DNA of 64,000 nt. Source: Atherinomorus stipes. Taxonomy: Eukaryota; Chordata; Actinopteri; Atheriniformes; Atherinidae. The stretch covers positions 48,973 to 112,972 of the forward strand of contig JALJCO010007832.1 of NCBI GenBank assembly GCA_023101725.1, read 5' to 3'. The notes below the pieces were generated by a model, which searched no databases, was not told the origin of the DNA, and saw only the letters and a program-made list of their open reading frames with translations. This document shows, piece by piece, positions 45,241 through 56,840 of the stretch; positions within the stretch are counted from its first letter, which is position 1; every line of letters begins with the position of its first letter. A program made the position numbers and the translations under genes.

Positions 45241-48200
45241 ATCTCTATAGTAACTCCTGGGTGCGTCAGAAGCCCACATACATGTATCTATTTCTTTATC
45301 TCTACGCTACCAGCTTTAATCTGATGAGTGAAAATGGTTAAATATGACACACAGGAGAGGTTTAATTAAAGAATTGGCTGCAAATTTTGCCAAAAATACA
45401 AATGACAACAAAAACAACAACTAGAGGCGTAATAGTCATCTTTATTCATCATGTTTGACGCCAGCCACAATCATCAGCCTGCAAAGTCTCTTATTTGCAC
45501 AAGAGTGACCATGATGATGGCTAAGTATAGCCAGCAGCCCATCACTGCATGCGTAGGATGACTAATGGAACGACATAATTGCAGTGGGCTATAAGTATCC
45601 ACAGGGGGCAACAGTGGGCACGGGGGCCTGCTGACTGATGACAGGTGTCTGTTGTGATGCCTGCTGCATAAGCGCTGCAGCAAAAGCACTCAAGACCAGT
45701 GACAAGAAAGAGTTAGCATGTGTGTCTGAGCATGTGTGTGTGATGAAGTTGTACAAAGGCATTAGTATGAGTCAGACACAACACTTGATATGCAGGAGAG
45801 AAGGAGAGCTGTTAGCATAACTGTGAATTTTCATAATCTTCGAAGCATATCGCTTAACTGGTGTAGTGATTCAGAAAGACCATGCCAGACCAGAGATTTC
45901 TGTGTGTTTGTGTGTAAAAGACAGACAAAAACTAAAGACATGACGCCCTAAAATCATTAAGCTGTTCATATTTCTTCACAAATAGTTACCTGGGGGGGGG
46001 CATGTTTCCTTAATATTCACAAATTAACACAGTTTACCCTCCCACCACCCCAGAGTGTGTCATATTCAGCAAATACAGCTGGAGAGCATGTGTTTCAGGC
46101 TCTCCTTATGTTTCATATGTCTGTAATTCCTCGTCCAGCTGCTGTAACAAAGCGTTCTCTATTTTGCCCTTTTAGAATTTACATTTCATCTCTCTTTTGT
46201 TGTATGTTTTCTAAGTTTTTTTTGTGGTTGTTTTAATGATTCTGGCTGTAATGAAACTTGGACTAAAGCTGCAGTTTTGGTCTGGGCTTCCTTTAAAAAA
46301 AGATCTTGTAATCTCAATGGGAATTACATGGCAAATAAAGATTAAATAAAATGTTGGAACTGCGGCATCCCAGGAATACAAGAATCAACACTGTAAAACA
46401 AAAACAACAAAAACCCACTCTTATTGTATTAGTAGATATCTTTTGTAGGACTTTGAATAAGGTAAACAATTCATGTCAAAATCCTAAAAGGTTAACATTT
46501 GAAGGAAGTCATTCATGCCATTGAATTACTGACTAACAGAGTGTCTGGTGTTGAAATGGGCAAATGACAGGCATGTCCCTCATAACAAGATGACAATAAA
46601 AATTTGCATTTTGTTTTTCCACGTCATTATTCTGCTAATTGGCAGTTCTTGGCTGTTTGAACAAGAAATATAAATAATTTGGTCAGCGACACAAACAGAT
46701 CACATATTCGTTTTGTATTGTATTCAATTGGATGGTCAATTATTGAATCCATTTCTGTCAGATGAATCATAGTTTACATTAACACACTACGGCTGCAACA
46801 ACGAATCAATAAAATCAGTAAAAAATAGATTTTTAAAAGCTTTGGCCACTAATTTCATCATTGATTCGTTGTATCAAGTGATTTGTGCATCACTCGCTGT
46901 GTTGCGGTACCGTTTACTTCACCTGCAGAGCTTTGTCAACGCCGGCTGACTGAAATAACGTCCAACACCACCTACAGAGCAGAGGCGGTATTTTCATAAG
47001 AAATTTAAATTAAAAAATGAAACATGACCAGAGCAGCTGGCTTTCACACCTCCAACATAGAAACATATTAAGGTTACGAATGAGAATGAAGGCAGCTCAG
47101 CAGCAAGTGAGTCGCTACAATATCCAGCGTCTTATTGCCATGGCTACTTAGCGAGTTTTCATACTCCCCTGCAGGGCTTGACTTTAACACACGCCAAATG
47201 CGGGTGAATTTCAGCAGTGGGGGGTAACACGGCCACTCCAACTAGCCAGTTTGGCGGGTTGAATTCTATTTACATTTTAATTGTAGTTTTCTCAAACGAC
47301 ATCTGAAACAAACTTAAATGTTAGACTAAAAAACTACAACTACCATGAGCACTGCCTGCGCACAGTGTTTGCTCATTGGTCCATCTGTGGCCGACATCAC
47401 TAGAGGTGGTTCCTGTGGAGAGCGCAGTTGTGAAGCGGGGCGCTGTTAGCTGACATCGGCTTTCCAAAGGGGACTCCTAACTTTCCTTCTGCACGTCCGA
47501 TCTTCACAGTTCTACCTGCAGCGCTTAGTTCATGTTCAACATGAGATAGCACGAGTTGTCTGAATGTGGCTCAGAGTCAGTCCGTGAAGCAGCAGTCTTT
47601 TCTGTTTTAGTTTTCTCGCGAATGTGTGAAATCCAGATCCCTCATACAGCAGCTGTTTTAACGCTGGTTGTGGGCAGTGATGATGAAGATTTAACGTGTC
47701 GGACTCCAGTACTATGGGAGACATTTTAACTAACAAGGATTAAGTGATTTTCCGCTGGTTTTCTTCACCGGGATACATTGTCTATCTGTGTGACGAGGCT
47801 GAGCCATGCCCAAAATGATTGCTGCAGGCTGGCCAAGCTCCTGTGTGCTCATAGAGCCGCACACGTCAATGCGAGTTTGGGATGTAAAGATCCTGAACGT
47901 GCATGGTAGCATGTTTTATAAACCATTCCCAAAGATGCAGCAATGTATTCACAAAGCTGCAGCATCTACTATTACTGAGGAGTGAACACATGATGGATCC
48001 AATGTGAGCACTTTGAGTGTCCAGCAGTAAAAGCACAATATATATCAAATTTACCATCATTATTATTATTATTATTATTATTATAAACCAGACAGCGACT
48101 GTAGAATTAAGGCTGTGGGGGTGAAACATACTGAAACAGACAGGGATCCTCTTCAGATTTTTTTCCAGTTCAGTTTTTTACTCCCCTGCGCCATTTTTTA

Positions 48201-48929
48201 AAATGCAAAAAGAAACCACATTTCTTCATTACTTTGTACAGTACGCTGTATATTTTCATATAAAAGGAGCTTTACACAGAACCCTGTCAGAGCTGAATGA
48301 TTGGTAATGACCTGGAGTGTTAAACATTTTATGTAGCCTTCATATGAATGTGCACAAGAATCATTTACATTTAAAAAGTTTGTAAATCTAGTTTAAGTAA
48401 ACTTTAGCAGGCCATAGTCGGCTTTAATTCTACTAAACATCTTTTCTCAACAACAAAATTGTGGCTAGTGAAAATGTTAAGTGGCTAGTAACTTTGGAAA
48501 ACCACTGTGAGGCAACACAACAAATCCCATAGTCAAAGAGTCCCTGAAGAAATGATCAAATATGGTGAAATTTCACTGCTATCTGGAAGCAGGGGCATTC
48601 ACACATGAGATGTACTGCACACCGAGCAAGTGGATTTCACAAGAAATAAAGTGTTATGATTATCATTTTAATGGCAGTCAAAATTTTGGAAATAATTACA
48701 AATTGTGATTAAATATTAACACACACTTCATTACCACACTGAATGGAGATGGTTAAACATTTAAGTCGCGGAGGCCCTGAGTCTTTGCTGTTTTAATGAC
48801 TTCCTCGACTCCTGTCATGTATAGAACACATCCCAAATCTCAAATGTATTAGAAGTTTTATTTTCTGGTATCATGGTTGGCTTGGTCATGGATGGCAGGA
48901 TTATCCCGAGACACTGGATGGTATTTAAA
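45241..48929. other. unassigned intergenic DNA
   Basis: A hAT-MITE-like start (GGCTGCAACAACGAATCAAT) lies at about 46792 and an (ATT)n run at about 48059-48083. No gene supported. Confidence 0.4.
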
Positions 48930-49015
48930 TCTAATAAGACAAATTTTATTGTCCCACATGGGGAAATTTGTCTTGGGAACAGTACAGATACAGCTACATA
49001 ACATAAAATAACAGA
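48930..49015. repeat. retroposon tail-like repeat
   Basis: CAAATTTTATTGTCCCACAT followed by GGGGAAATTTGTCTTGGGAA is a common fish retroposon 3' end. The Tc1 element at 49018 sits directly beside or within it. Confidence 0.55.
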
Positions 49016-49017
49016 TA

Positions 49018-50346
49018 CAGGGAGTGCAGAATTATTACATAACAGCTCAACATTCACAAATATACATTTCTGACATTCAAAAACAAAAAAAACAAATCAG
49101 TGACCAATATAGCCACCTTTCTTTGCAAGGACACTCAAAAGCTGCCATCCATGGATCCTCTCAGTGTTTTGATCTGTTCACCATCAACATTGCGTGCAGC
49201 AGAAACCACAGCCTCCCAGACACTGTTCAGAGAGGTGTACTGTTTTCCCTCCTTGTAAATCTCACATTTGATGGGGGACCACAGGTTCTCTATGGGGTTC
49301 AGATCAGGTGAACAAGGAGGCCATGCCATTAGTTTTTCTTCTTTTAGACCCTTTCTTGCCAGCCACGCTGTGGAGTACTTGGATGCGTGTGATGGAGCAT
49401 TGTCCTGCATGAAAATCATGTTTTTCTTGAAGGATGTGGACTTCTTCCTGTACCACTGCTTGAAGGTGTCTTCCAGAAACTGGCAGTAGGACTGGGAGTT
49501 GAGCTTGACTTCATCCTCAACCTGAAAAGGCCCCACAAGCTCATCTTTGATGATACCAGCCCATACCAGTACCCCACCTCCACCTTGCTGGCATCTGAGT
49601 CGGACTGGAGCTCTCTGCCCTTTACCGATCCAGCCACGGGCCCATCCATCTGGCCCATCAAGGCTCTCTCTCATTTCATCAGTCCAAAAAACCTTAGAAA
49701 AATTAGTTTTGAGATATGAGATTCTTGGCCCAGTCTTGACGTTTCAGCTTGTGTGTCTTGTTCAGTGGTTGTCGTTTTTCAGCCTGTCTTACCTTGGCCA
49801 TGTCTCTGAGTATTGCACACCTTGTGCTTTTGGGCACTCCAGTGATGTTGCAGCTCTGAAATATGGCAAAACTGCTGGCAAAAGGCATCTTGGCAGCTGC
49901 ATGCTTGACTTTTCTCAGTTCATGGGCAGTTATTTTGCGCCTTGGTTTTTCCACGTTTCTTGCGACCTTGTTGACTACTTTGAATGAAACGCTTGATTGT
50001 TGGATGATTACGCTTTAGAAGCTTGGCAATTTTAAGAGTGCTGCATCCCTCTGCAAGGTATCTCACTATTTTTGACTTTTCGGAGCCTGTCAAGTCCCTC
50101 TTCTGACCCATTTTGCCAAAGGAAAGGAAATTGCCAGTAATGATGTTTGCCATCAACACCCCATATCACCTGATATAGGGTGTTGATGTGATTAGACCAC
50201 ACCCCTTGTCATTACAGAGATGCAAATCACCTGATATGCTTAATTGGTAGTAGGCTTTCGGCCTATACAGCTTGGAGTGAGACAACATGCATAAAGAGGA
50301 TGATGTGGTCAAAATACCCATTTGCCTAATAATTATGCACTCCCTG
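49018..50346. mobile_element. Tc1-like transposon (1.33 kb)
   Basis: TA at 49016-49017 and 50347-50348. Ends CAGGGAGTGCAGAATTATTA and TAATAATTATGCACTCCCTG are inverted repeats of about 20 bp. It contains one minus-strand transposase. Confidence 0.9.
49138..50111 (-). pseudogene. Tc1 transposase with two frameshifts
   Basis: Starts MGQKRDLTGSEKSKIVRYLA (helix-turn-helix). The frame changes near 49950 and near 49715. The catalytic blocks survive in the last segment: WTDEM (Asp), FMQDNAPSHAS (Asp) and SPDLNPIENLW (Glu), a D,D34E-type set. It ends near 49138 in LRGSMDGSF. Confidence 0.88.
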
Positions 50347-50390
50347 TAATAGAAGAAAACACCAGTACAACATCATAATTAGTGAAAAAT

Positions 50391-50630
50391 GGGGAATGGG
50401 TAGCCTAGTGGCAATGTCACGGGCTTTGGCGCGGAGGACCCAGGTTTGAGTCCCCGTCACAGCATCAAGGTGAACCACTGTGGACCCCTGAGCAAGGTCT
50501 TTAACCCCCACCAACTGCTCCTCGGGTGCTTTACTGTAAGTAGCAGCCCACTGCTCTCTGATACATACAGAGATGGGTGAAACTCCTCTGGGATCATAAC
50601 AGTATATCAAAAAAAAAAAAAAGAAAAAAA
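50391..50630 (+). repeat. tRNA-derived SINE
   Basis: GGGGAATGGGTAGCCTAGTG (A box) and CAGGTTTGAGTCCCCG (B box), then the body with AACCACTGTGGACCCCTGAG and GTAGCAGCCCACTGCTCTC, ending in an A-rich tail at about 50610-50630. The family is shared with 27129-27388, but the tail differs. Confidence 0.85.
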
Positions 50631-52195
50631 CGGTGTAAAGCGCCGAGTTCTGGTGCAATACTATGCATAACATCCGTAAAGTGCAATGCAAAACAAGAAC
50701 CAATATCCTCCAATAGACGGTGTTTGTTGATGAAATGTGTTATGACTGCATCCACAGTCCCACAACCCTGCTTATAAGCAAATATTGGTTTGGGGTTTTT
50801 TGTGTGTGAATAGCATGTGTTTGTCTGTCCAAGTTGCATTCTACTTTCATTCATTCAGTGATGTCTTGGTGTGTCTGCACCAAAACATGAAATGACTTTT
50901 GGTTGGTTTTTACCTGCATGCAAGAACATCCTGAATGTTCATTTTTACTAAACAGAAAGCTTAGAATTCAAAATGCTTTTCCTTTGCTTGCAGACTATTT
51001 ATATGCAAAGCTTTGTACAGAAATCCCATGCAGACATGTAGTGTTACTCATATTAACATGCATGTCACTGTGGTGTTACAGCTTGTTTTCACTGCCCTCA
51101 AATGGCCAACATTCAGATAATGATGCCAAGAAATCCACCTAATTAAATACACTCAGCTGCAAGTATACGAGGTTTAGCCGAGGCTTAAACATTTATAATC
51201 CTGATAATTGTTTCTAAAATGTGTTTGTTCCATTTTATGTTGATTGTCAAGATGAAAGTTTAAAAATGTTTATTCATACATTTTAAGGAAATATTTATTC
51301 CTTCTGACATATTAACACGTGATGCAGACATCTTGTCAGGAATTTGCTGTGTACTTGTTGTGTTGTTATGGTTCATTGGTTTTCAGTAGGTTTCTGTTGC
51401 CAATTATTCACCATAATTGTCCTCAGTAATCTAAAACTTGTTCAGATTATGTAACCATCTGAACTCTGTTTTTCTGTCTTCAACTTTGCTGTTTTTAACT
51501 TATCTCTCCACCCAGTACATATATGCAATCAATCCTTGATTTTCTTTATTTTTGTGTTAAAATCACTGTTTCTGTTAAGCCATGGCGTCGGACTGTGTGC
51601 CACGTCTGTTAAAGTGCTGATGACACGTTTTTGACATTTTTTGCCATGTTTTATAGACCGAAAAGTTCTTCATAATGATCTATGTAACAGAAACAGGCAC
51701 ACCAGATGAGTCATTAGGAAACATCTGACCAGACTGTGGCGCTGTTGGCTGAAACCAGATGTGACGTCTGCCAGAGAACGTTCTCAGCTCATTTAACATC
51801 GAAGTCAATGGCTTCATTGCGGTTTTCAAGTTCCTTTTCCAGTTTTACAGACAAGCAGTAACGACTCAGTCTTCAAATTGTATTTTCAGTTAATGTTTTA
51901 AAGTGTGAAAGGACGGCAGTCCTTAGAAAAGTTTCCTACAGATCCAGAATTTTAATCTGAAGAGGATAAAGTAGCAGGTCGGACTTACTGGGCACTAGCT
52001 AGCCACAAGCTAACGCAGGGAAGGAGTGCCTCTCCTCTGTCACTGGCTTTATGTCAAACCAGTGCAGCTCCTTATTAGTTGGGGATCTGCTTGTGCTGTT
52101 CTGGGTTCGCTCCTTTGAGTCCACTCAGTGTGGGCATCGCAGGCTTTTAGCTGAACCAGTGGAATTGAGGCTGGGAGACAGACTGTTAGTTGGCT

Positions 52196-52373
52196 ACAGT
52201 TCTAAATCAAATCAAATTTAATTTATATAGCACTTTTCATGCATATCAGCTTTACAAAGTGCTTCACATAAAACAACACAATACATCAACAGCCCCCAAG
52301 TTCATATCAAACAAACAACACACATACACATACACATACACATTGGCCGTCCCCCCCCCCCCCCCCCCCCCCC
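52196..52373. repeat. retroposon tail-like repeat with CA run and poly-C
   Basis: AAATCAAATCAAATTTAATT, TATATAGCACTTTTCATGC and AAAGTGCTTCACATAAAAC form a common fish repeat motif. An ACACAT run and about 23 C follow. Confidence 0.6.
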
Positions 52374-52864
52374 GCCATCATAATTGTGCATCTGTGTACA
52401 TAACTGTAGTTACGCTAAGCTACCAGTTTATGAATTAATGACAGAAAATGTCATTTAGCTGATTCGCAGCCATTTACTGCAACTAAAACAGGAAATTCAC
52501 TGGGAGATGCGAGTTTCCTCTGGAGAGTTTCCTTGTGCACGAGGAGGAGATCTGCGCGTTATTTCATGCATGTGGAGGGGGAGGGGAGAAAAAGGAGAGT
52601 CTGAGCGTGTCTCACTGGGAGAAACAGTTGGGGCGGGGCTTACAGTTCAAACAAAATTGTTCACCTCCCTCATGGTTCGAAAATGTGCCAAATCAGGTAC
52701 AGCACCTTTAATGGTGGATGATGTTTTTCAGCGCTGTCCATTCAAAGGGTAACTCGATTTTGTTTATTTTTGTGTGAGGAGCATTTAATTGGTTGCAATC
52801 AGACTGGGTTGTACAGTAAAGGGGATTTTAGGCCGGGCAGAGGAAAGTCTGGGCTTCCCTACTG

Positions 52865-52903
52865 TGGATGGATGGATGGATGGATGGATGGATGGATGGA
52901 TAG
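52865..52903. repeat. (TGGA)n microsatellite
   Basis: Direct reading of tandem GGAT units followed by TAGATAAATGGAACTTTCTT, a retroposon-tail-like join. Confidence 0.9.
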
Positions 52904-55795
52904 ATAAATGGAACTTTCTTGATCTTATGGGGGAAAAAATGAATGGGGTTAAAGTATAATTGAAGAAATTCATACGAACTTTGAGACTTGAGGAGGGTCT
53001 TTATCCATTCCATTATCAAATATGTTCACATCACATTTATTGGAGGTGATAAGACTTAGCATGCTGTAGGAGGGTATAACATAACATGTTGCTTTCTTAT
53101 CAAGGTTGGTTTGAGAAAAAGTAACAAAAAGTGAAACCTGTTTTCTAGGATGTTCAAATGTGTCCTCATGTTATTTTACATTGATCCCAGTGAGAATGAC
53201 TGTGCAAAAATAAATACTAAAAAATAAATTCCTTTCATGACTGATGGTTTAATGTTTCCTTTGCTGATGAAAGAGTTTGGGAAAAAGTCCACCATCATGC
53301 GGGAGTGCAGGTAACTTTTTGAAATGATGGGTGTATAAACTTTGCAAATCACTCAGTCTTTTTCTCTCCTTCTCATGGAGCGCGTTTGGAGTGACTCTGC
53401 TGCATTTGAAGTGGAAAATTTTCAAGTCAAAATGTTCTCATAATAAGTGGTGAAAACTTGCCAGAATAACATTTCAGCTCCAGTCAATGAAAACTGAAAA
53501 CCAACTTTTTCCAAAATCCTGTCACTCCTCTGAGTCCCACACTGTCAAAAACTTTCACACCATTTTCTTTTTTTTTTTTTACAAAACAAGACTGAACGGA
53601 ATCTGGAAATAATCAGCAACACTGACAGACACAAGGTTAAAATCTGAAATCTCAGCATGTGGGGAAACAGTCGGACTAATATCCTTTATCAGACCCTTTT
53701 TAACGTCACATTTCCTTCCTTTTCTGATTTGGTTCAACCTGTGGATCTTTGTCTGATTCACAATGCAGTGACGCAGGAGAAGCACTCCAAACAAAATGCT
53801 ATTTTTGTAAAGGACTCTTTGGTAATGTCAAAGGATTCAGATAAGGGAGCGAGACTAATGTAGCTAAAAAAAAAAGTTTGCTGATTTTTTTTTTTTTTTT
53901 TTTTTTAAGAAAAGCAGCTCTGAAGCAGCCTTGGAGCTGTGGTCAAGTGATACCGACAATGAAAAGTTTTGGGTTGTGAAACATTAGTGCTCTGAAAATT
54001 GTCTGCAATTAGAATGTGGTTTTACATTTGGACTTTTTAAGGATTCCCTTAGCTGGGTTTGAATGTATTGCCCATCACTTTGACAATGACAATGAGGGAT
54101 CACGTCATCCTCCATTTTCAGATTGTGTTACAGTGACCACAAGAGGACAAACGCTTGTATTCATACTGTGGAACGTCTACACTGCAGGTTTCATCCATCA
54201 GGCTTGGACCGGAAAAGCGAGTCAAAGAGCCCAGAGAGGAAGATTTCTCTCAGGCTGGTGAAGAAATGTATATATATGTATATAAAAACGAGAATGGACA
54301 CTCTTCCTAATTTAATTACAAAGGGACTCTTTCTCATTTGAACTTTTAATGTCAAACCGAAGCACAAATGCATATTAATAAAGTTGCCAGCTAAACTGAA
54401 ACCTCCCAATTCTGTCAGTGAAACAGCTTTTAAGTTAAGATGCAATTTTAGCCTTTTAATACTGGAGGCCCCTTAGCTGGGGGACACTGACAACCTATGG
54501 TGACAATTGGTTCCAAAATGGACATTTTGGAAACCTCGCCTAAACTGTGTCTATTAAAACCTCTGTAATTTTGTTCTGCTTCACTTTATCAGACTTTACC
54601 GTTGCAGAGAAAATGTTCACATATTTAACTATGATTCAATGGTTTGGAGCTGCAGCTGCATCATTGCAAAGAGATTTTCATATTCATCCTGAAAGAGTTT
54701 TCTTTTTCTTCATTTGGGTGAGCCTGAAACTTTTTTCATTTGTGCTATGTACCATCTTCATTTATTATTCACCAGCAACACATACTGACAGTTACACATC
54801 TTCACAAATCTCGCGAGTGCAGAGATGCTGATTTCATTGTAATTATCATAAGCTTTAGGTCAACCCTTTCTTTCTCCCTGTTTTACTTCCTTAATAATGA
54901 ATTATTGATAGAAACACTCATTGGGAACCATTTCTGATGATGACGCTTCTGCAAGTAGTAGATGGATACAAAGAAGGTCCAGATACATATCAACCTATTA
55001 TTGCAGCTGCAGAGAGTTTTAAGGCCTAACACTTTTCTGGCCCAGCACTTCATCGATTTCCTTTTCCGATACAAAGCACAGTTGCTGAGATATGCCAAGT
55101 TTACTGCTAATAGCTCTTTGGAAATCAACTTGATGATGTAAAAAAATAGATGGCGACTGTCAAACTGTTTCAATTTTGTAATTCTTTTGTAAATGGAGTA
55201 AAAAAAAAAGAAGAAACAAATTATGTGTCTGTGTGGCAGGCTGCTCATAACAAAGTGCCTAAAGATGCCATTTAAAATAGATTCTCGCTAAGTCATCATT
55301 TATGTGCAAACACAACACTGATTCATGTCTATTTTTTATATGACTTATAGGTGAAAGTTAAGTGGCTTATACAAAAAGCTGTAAAATGGAACAAGGACTG
55401 GACTGAAACATCAGCTGGTGTCCAAAGAAAAAAACTTTTACTGCTGCGAGACCATTTACAAGATTACAAGAAGGTTTGGTTGCTTGGAAGCTAAACATGA
55501 AGAAAGGAGGGGTGGCTAAAACTTTTTCAGAGCTGTAAAGCAACATTTTGACTTGAAGTCCAAAATTGCTGTTTGTTTTTCTTGAATTTCAACCAACTTT
55601 CTATCTGCCAGATTATTTCAAGATGGTGAACATTTACTTCAGTACTGAAAAGTTTTTTTGTTTTTTTTCCCCTTGTGTTGTCTGATGACACATGTGACAC
55701 CCTAATGTGTAGTCACATTATTAATTTGTGTTTGGTAATATGAGAAATGAGTGATTTGGGGAAACTGTGTTTTAAGTTGCAGTTACTTACTCCCG

Positions 55796-55809
55796 CCACG
55801 AGGTGGCGC
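55796..55809 (+). promoter_or_regulatory. CTCF-like motif in the 5' LTR
   Basis: CCACGAGGTGGCGC fits the vertebrate CTCF core CCASYAGRKGGCRS at 13 of 14 positions. It is also the heart of a hairpin, CGCCAC-GAG-GTGGCG (55794-55808). The same site is at 63142-63155. Confidence 0.5.
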
Positions 55810-55856
55810 ATTACACTGTGTGAGACAGAATAGTGAGGTCACAGGCCCGGCTCTCC

Positions 55857-55925
55857 AATATGGCAGAAGCGAGGCACAGAGAAACTTCACGTCGCCTGTC
55901 TCATCACTTTTTCTGTATTTTACAG
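55857..55925 (+). repeat. 69-bp LTR internal repeat, copy 1
   Basis: From AATATGGCAGAAGCG to TGTATTTTACAG; followed at once by GTCAGTAACC. Identical to 56543-56611 and to both copies in the 3' LTR. Confidence 0.97.
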
Positions 55926-56538
55926 GTCAGTAACCAGGGTAAAACGACACAAAATAGGTCGGAATCTGCTTATGATAAACACAGCTAGATGTGTAAACAT
56001 AAATCAGTTGGTTGATACTGCATTTTGTTAAGTTTTGAGGAGATTGGAAAAATGTAAGGAAATGAAAGGCGATGCCGCCGGCGCCATGTTGAGTTACATG
56101 TGTATCGATTATAAGCTTCTTTTTGGCTCCTTGTTATATCCTGACATATAGTAAAAGTGTTTTATGTTGTTTACTGTACGAAATGCATGTGTTGGGTTCT
56201 GTAGATTTGTAATGAAACTGTTGAAAGCTAAAGCTAAGTCTGCCAGCTTACATGTGTTTCTACCATGCAATTCATTAGCCTTAAGCTACCCAGTGGTATG
56301 TTAAAACCATTGTATGTAAAAGCAGTCCAGCTGAGACGAATATATTTTGTTTAAAAGCAGAATAAGTGGATAAATGGGTTAAAATCTGCTAAAAACTAGT
56401 AATTCATAGTATGTGAACTGTGGTTTGGATTAAGTTCATTTGAGAAGACATTTAAAACACTGTACATGAAGGAAATGCATATTTTATGTAACAGAAGAAA
56501 AGTTGTAAAGCAAAGCGGAAATACATAATACTGTATTT

Positions 56539-56544
56539 AATAAA
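56539..56544 (+). promoter_or_regulatory. polyadenylation signal AATAAA in the LTR
   Basis: AATAAA overlapping the start of 69-bp copy 2, which would place cleavage inside copy 2. The equivalent in the 3' LTR is at 63885-63890. Confidence 0.5.
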
Positions 56545-56611
56545 TATGGCAGAAGCGAGGCACAGAGAAACTTCACGTCGCCTGTCTCATCACTTTTTCT
56601 GTATTTTACAG
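56543..56611 (+). repeat. 69-bp LTR internal repeat, copy 2
   Basis: Identical to 55857-55925; ends in an acceptor-like TTTTACAG followed by AACATTTAATCTGC. Confidence 0.97.
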
Positions 56612-56655
56612 AACATTTAATCTGCTTAACAGGCCCAAAACCTGGGTCTGTTACA

Positions 56656-56840
56656 GATTCTTGGTGGCCCGTACGGGGATTGGTTCCACATCACCTATGG
56701 AGCTGATCCTCACTCATCTATAAGACCTGCAGCAGAGCTGACTGCCCGAGGAGAGCTGATGTAAAGCGGAGAAGCTGTTAACCACTGCGGGAAGAGATCC
56801 AGCTGAGAATCACCCATCTCAGAGCGGCAAAGAGGACATC
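56656..56840 (+). other. 5' leader with putative primer binding site
   Basis: Six bases after the LTR comes TGGTGGCCCGTACGGGGA (56662-56679), positioned and composed like a tRNA primer binding site; the tRNA is not assigned. The rest of the leader is untranslated up to the gag ATG. Confidence 0.55.

Larger units (their letters stand above)
50631..55692. other. unassigned intergenic DNA
   Basis: Contains a retroposon-tail repeat (52196-52330), a poly-C run (52351-52373), a TTAA-like MITE end (CAGGTACAGCACCTTTAA at about 52696), a (TGGA)n run (52865-52903) and poly-T runs at 53568 and 53886. No gene recognised. Confidence 0.4.
55926..56611 (+). other. intron-like segment inside the 5' LTR
   Basis: 686 bp beginning GTCAGT directly after ...TTTTACAG and ending ...TTTCTGTATTTTACAG, a good GT-AG pair with a pyrimidine tract. 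Removing it would leave exactly one copy of the 69-bp repeat joined to AACATTTAATC. Splicing is inferred, not shown. Confidence 0.45.
55693..56655 (+). repeat. 5' LTR
   Basis: Starts TGTGACACCCTAATG and ends GGGTCTGTTACA (TG...CA). It contains a CTCF-like palindrome (55794-55809), two identical 69-bp copies (55857-55925 and 56543-56611) and an AATAAA (56539-56544). Confidence 0.93.

Noticed and set aside
45585..45690. Minus-strand reading ALMQQASQQTPVISQQAPVP ending at a stop, with an acceptor-like TTTTGCTGCAG
   Set aside because: Could be a last exon, but no partner exon was found and glutamine/proline-rich readings arise easily by chance.
50391..50460. Possible tRNA gene
   Set aside because: SINE head continuous with a SINE body and A-rich tail.
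51609..52713. Possible long TTAA MITE between TTAAAGTGCTGATGACA and TACAGCACCTTTAA
   Set aside because: The ends share only a few bases and no continuous inverted similarity was seen.
55751..55933. 60-codon open frame in the LTR, repeated at 63097-63279
   Set aside because: Exists twice only because the LTR is duplicated; the reading crosses the putative splice donor and has no motif.
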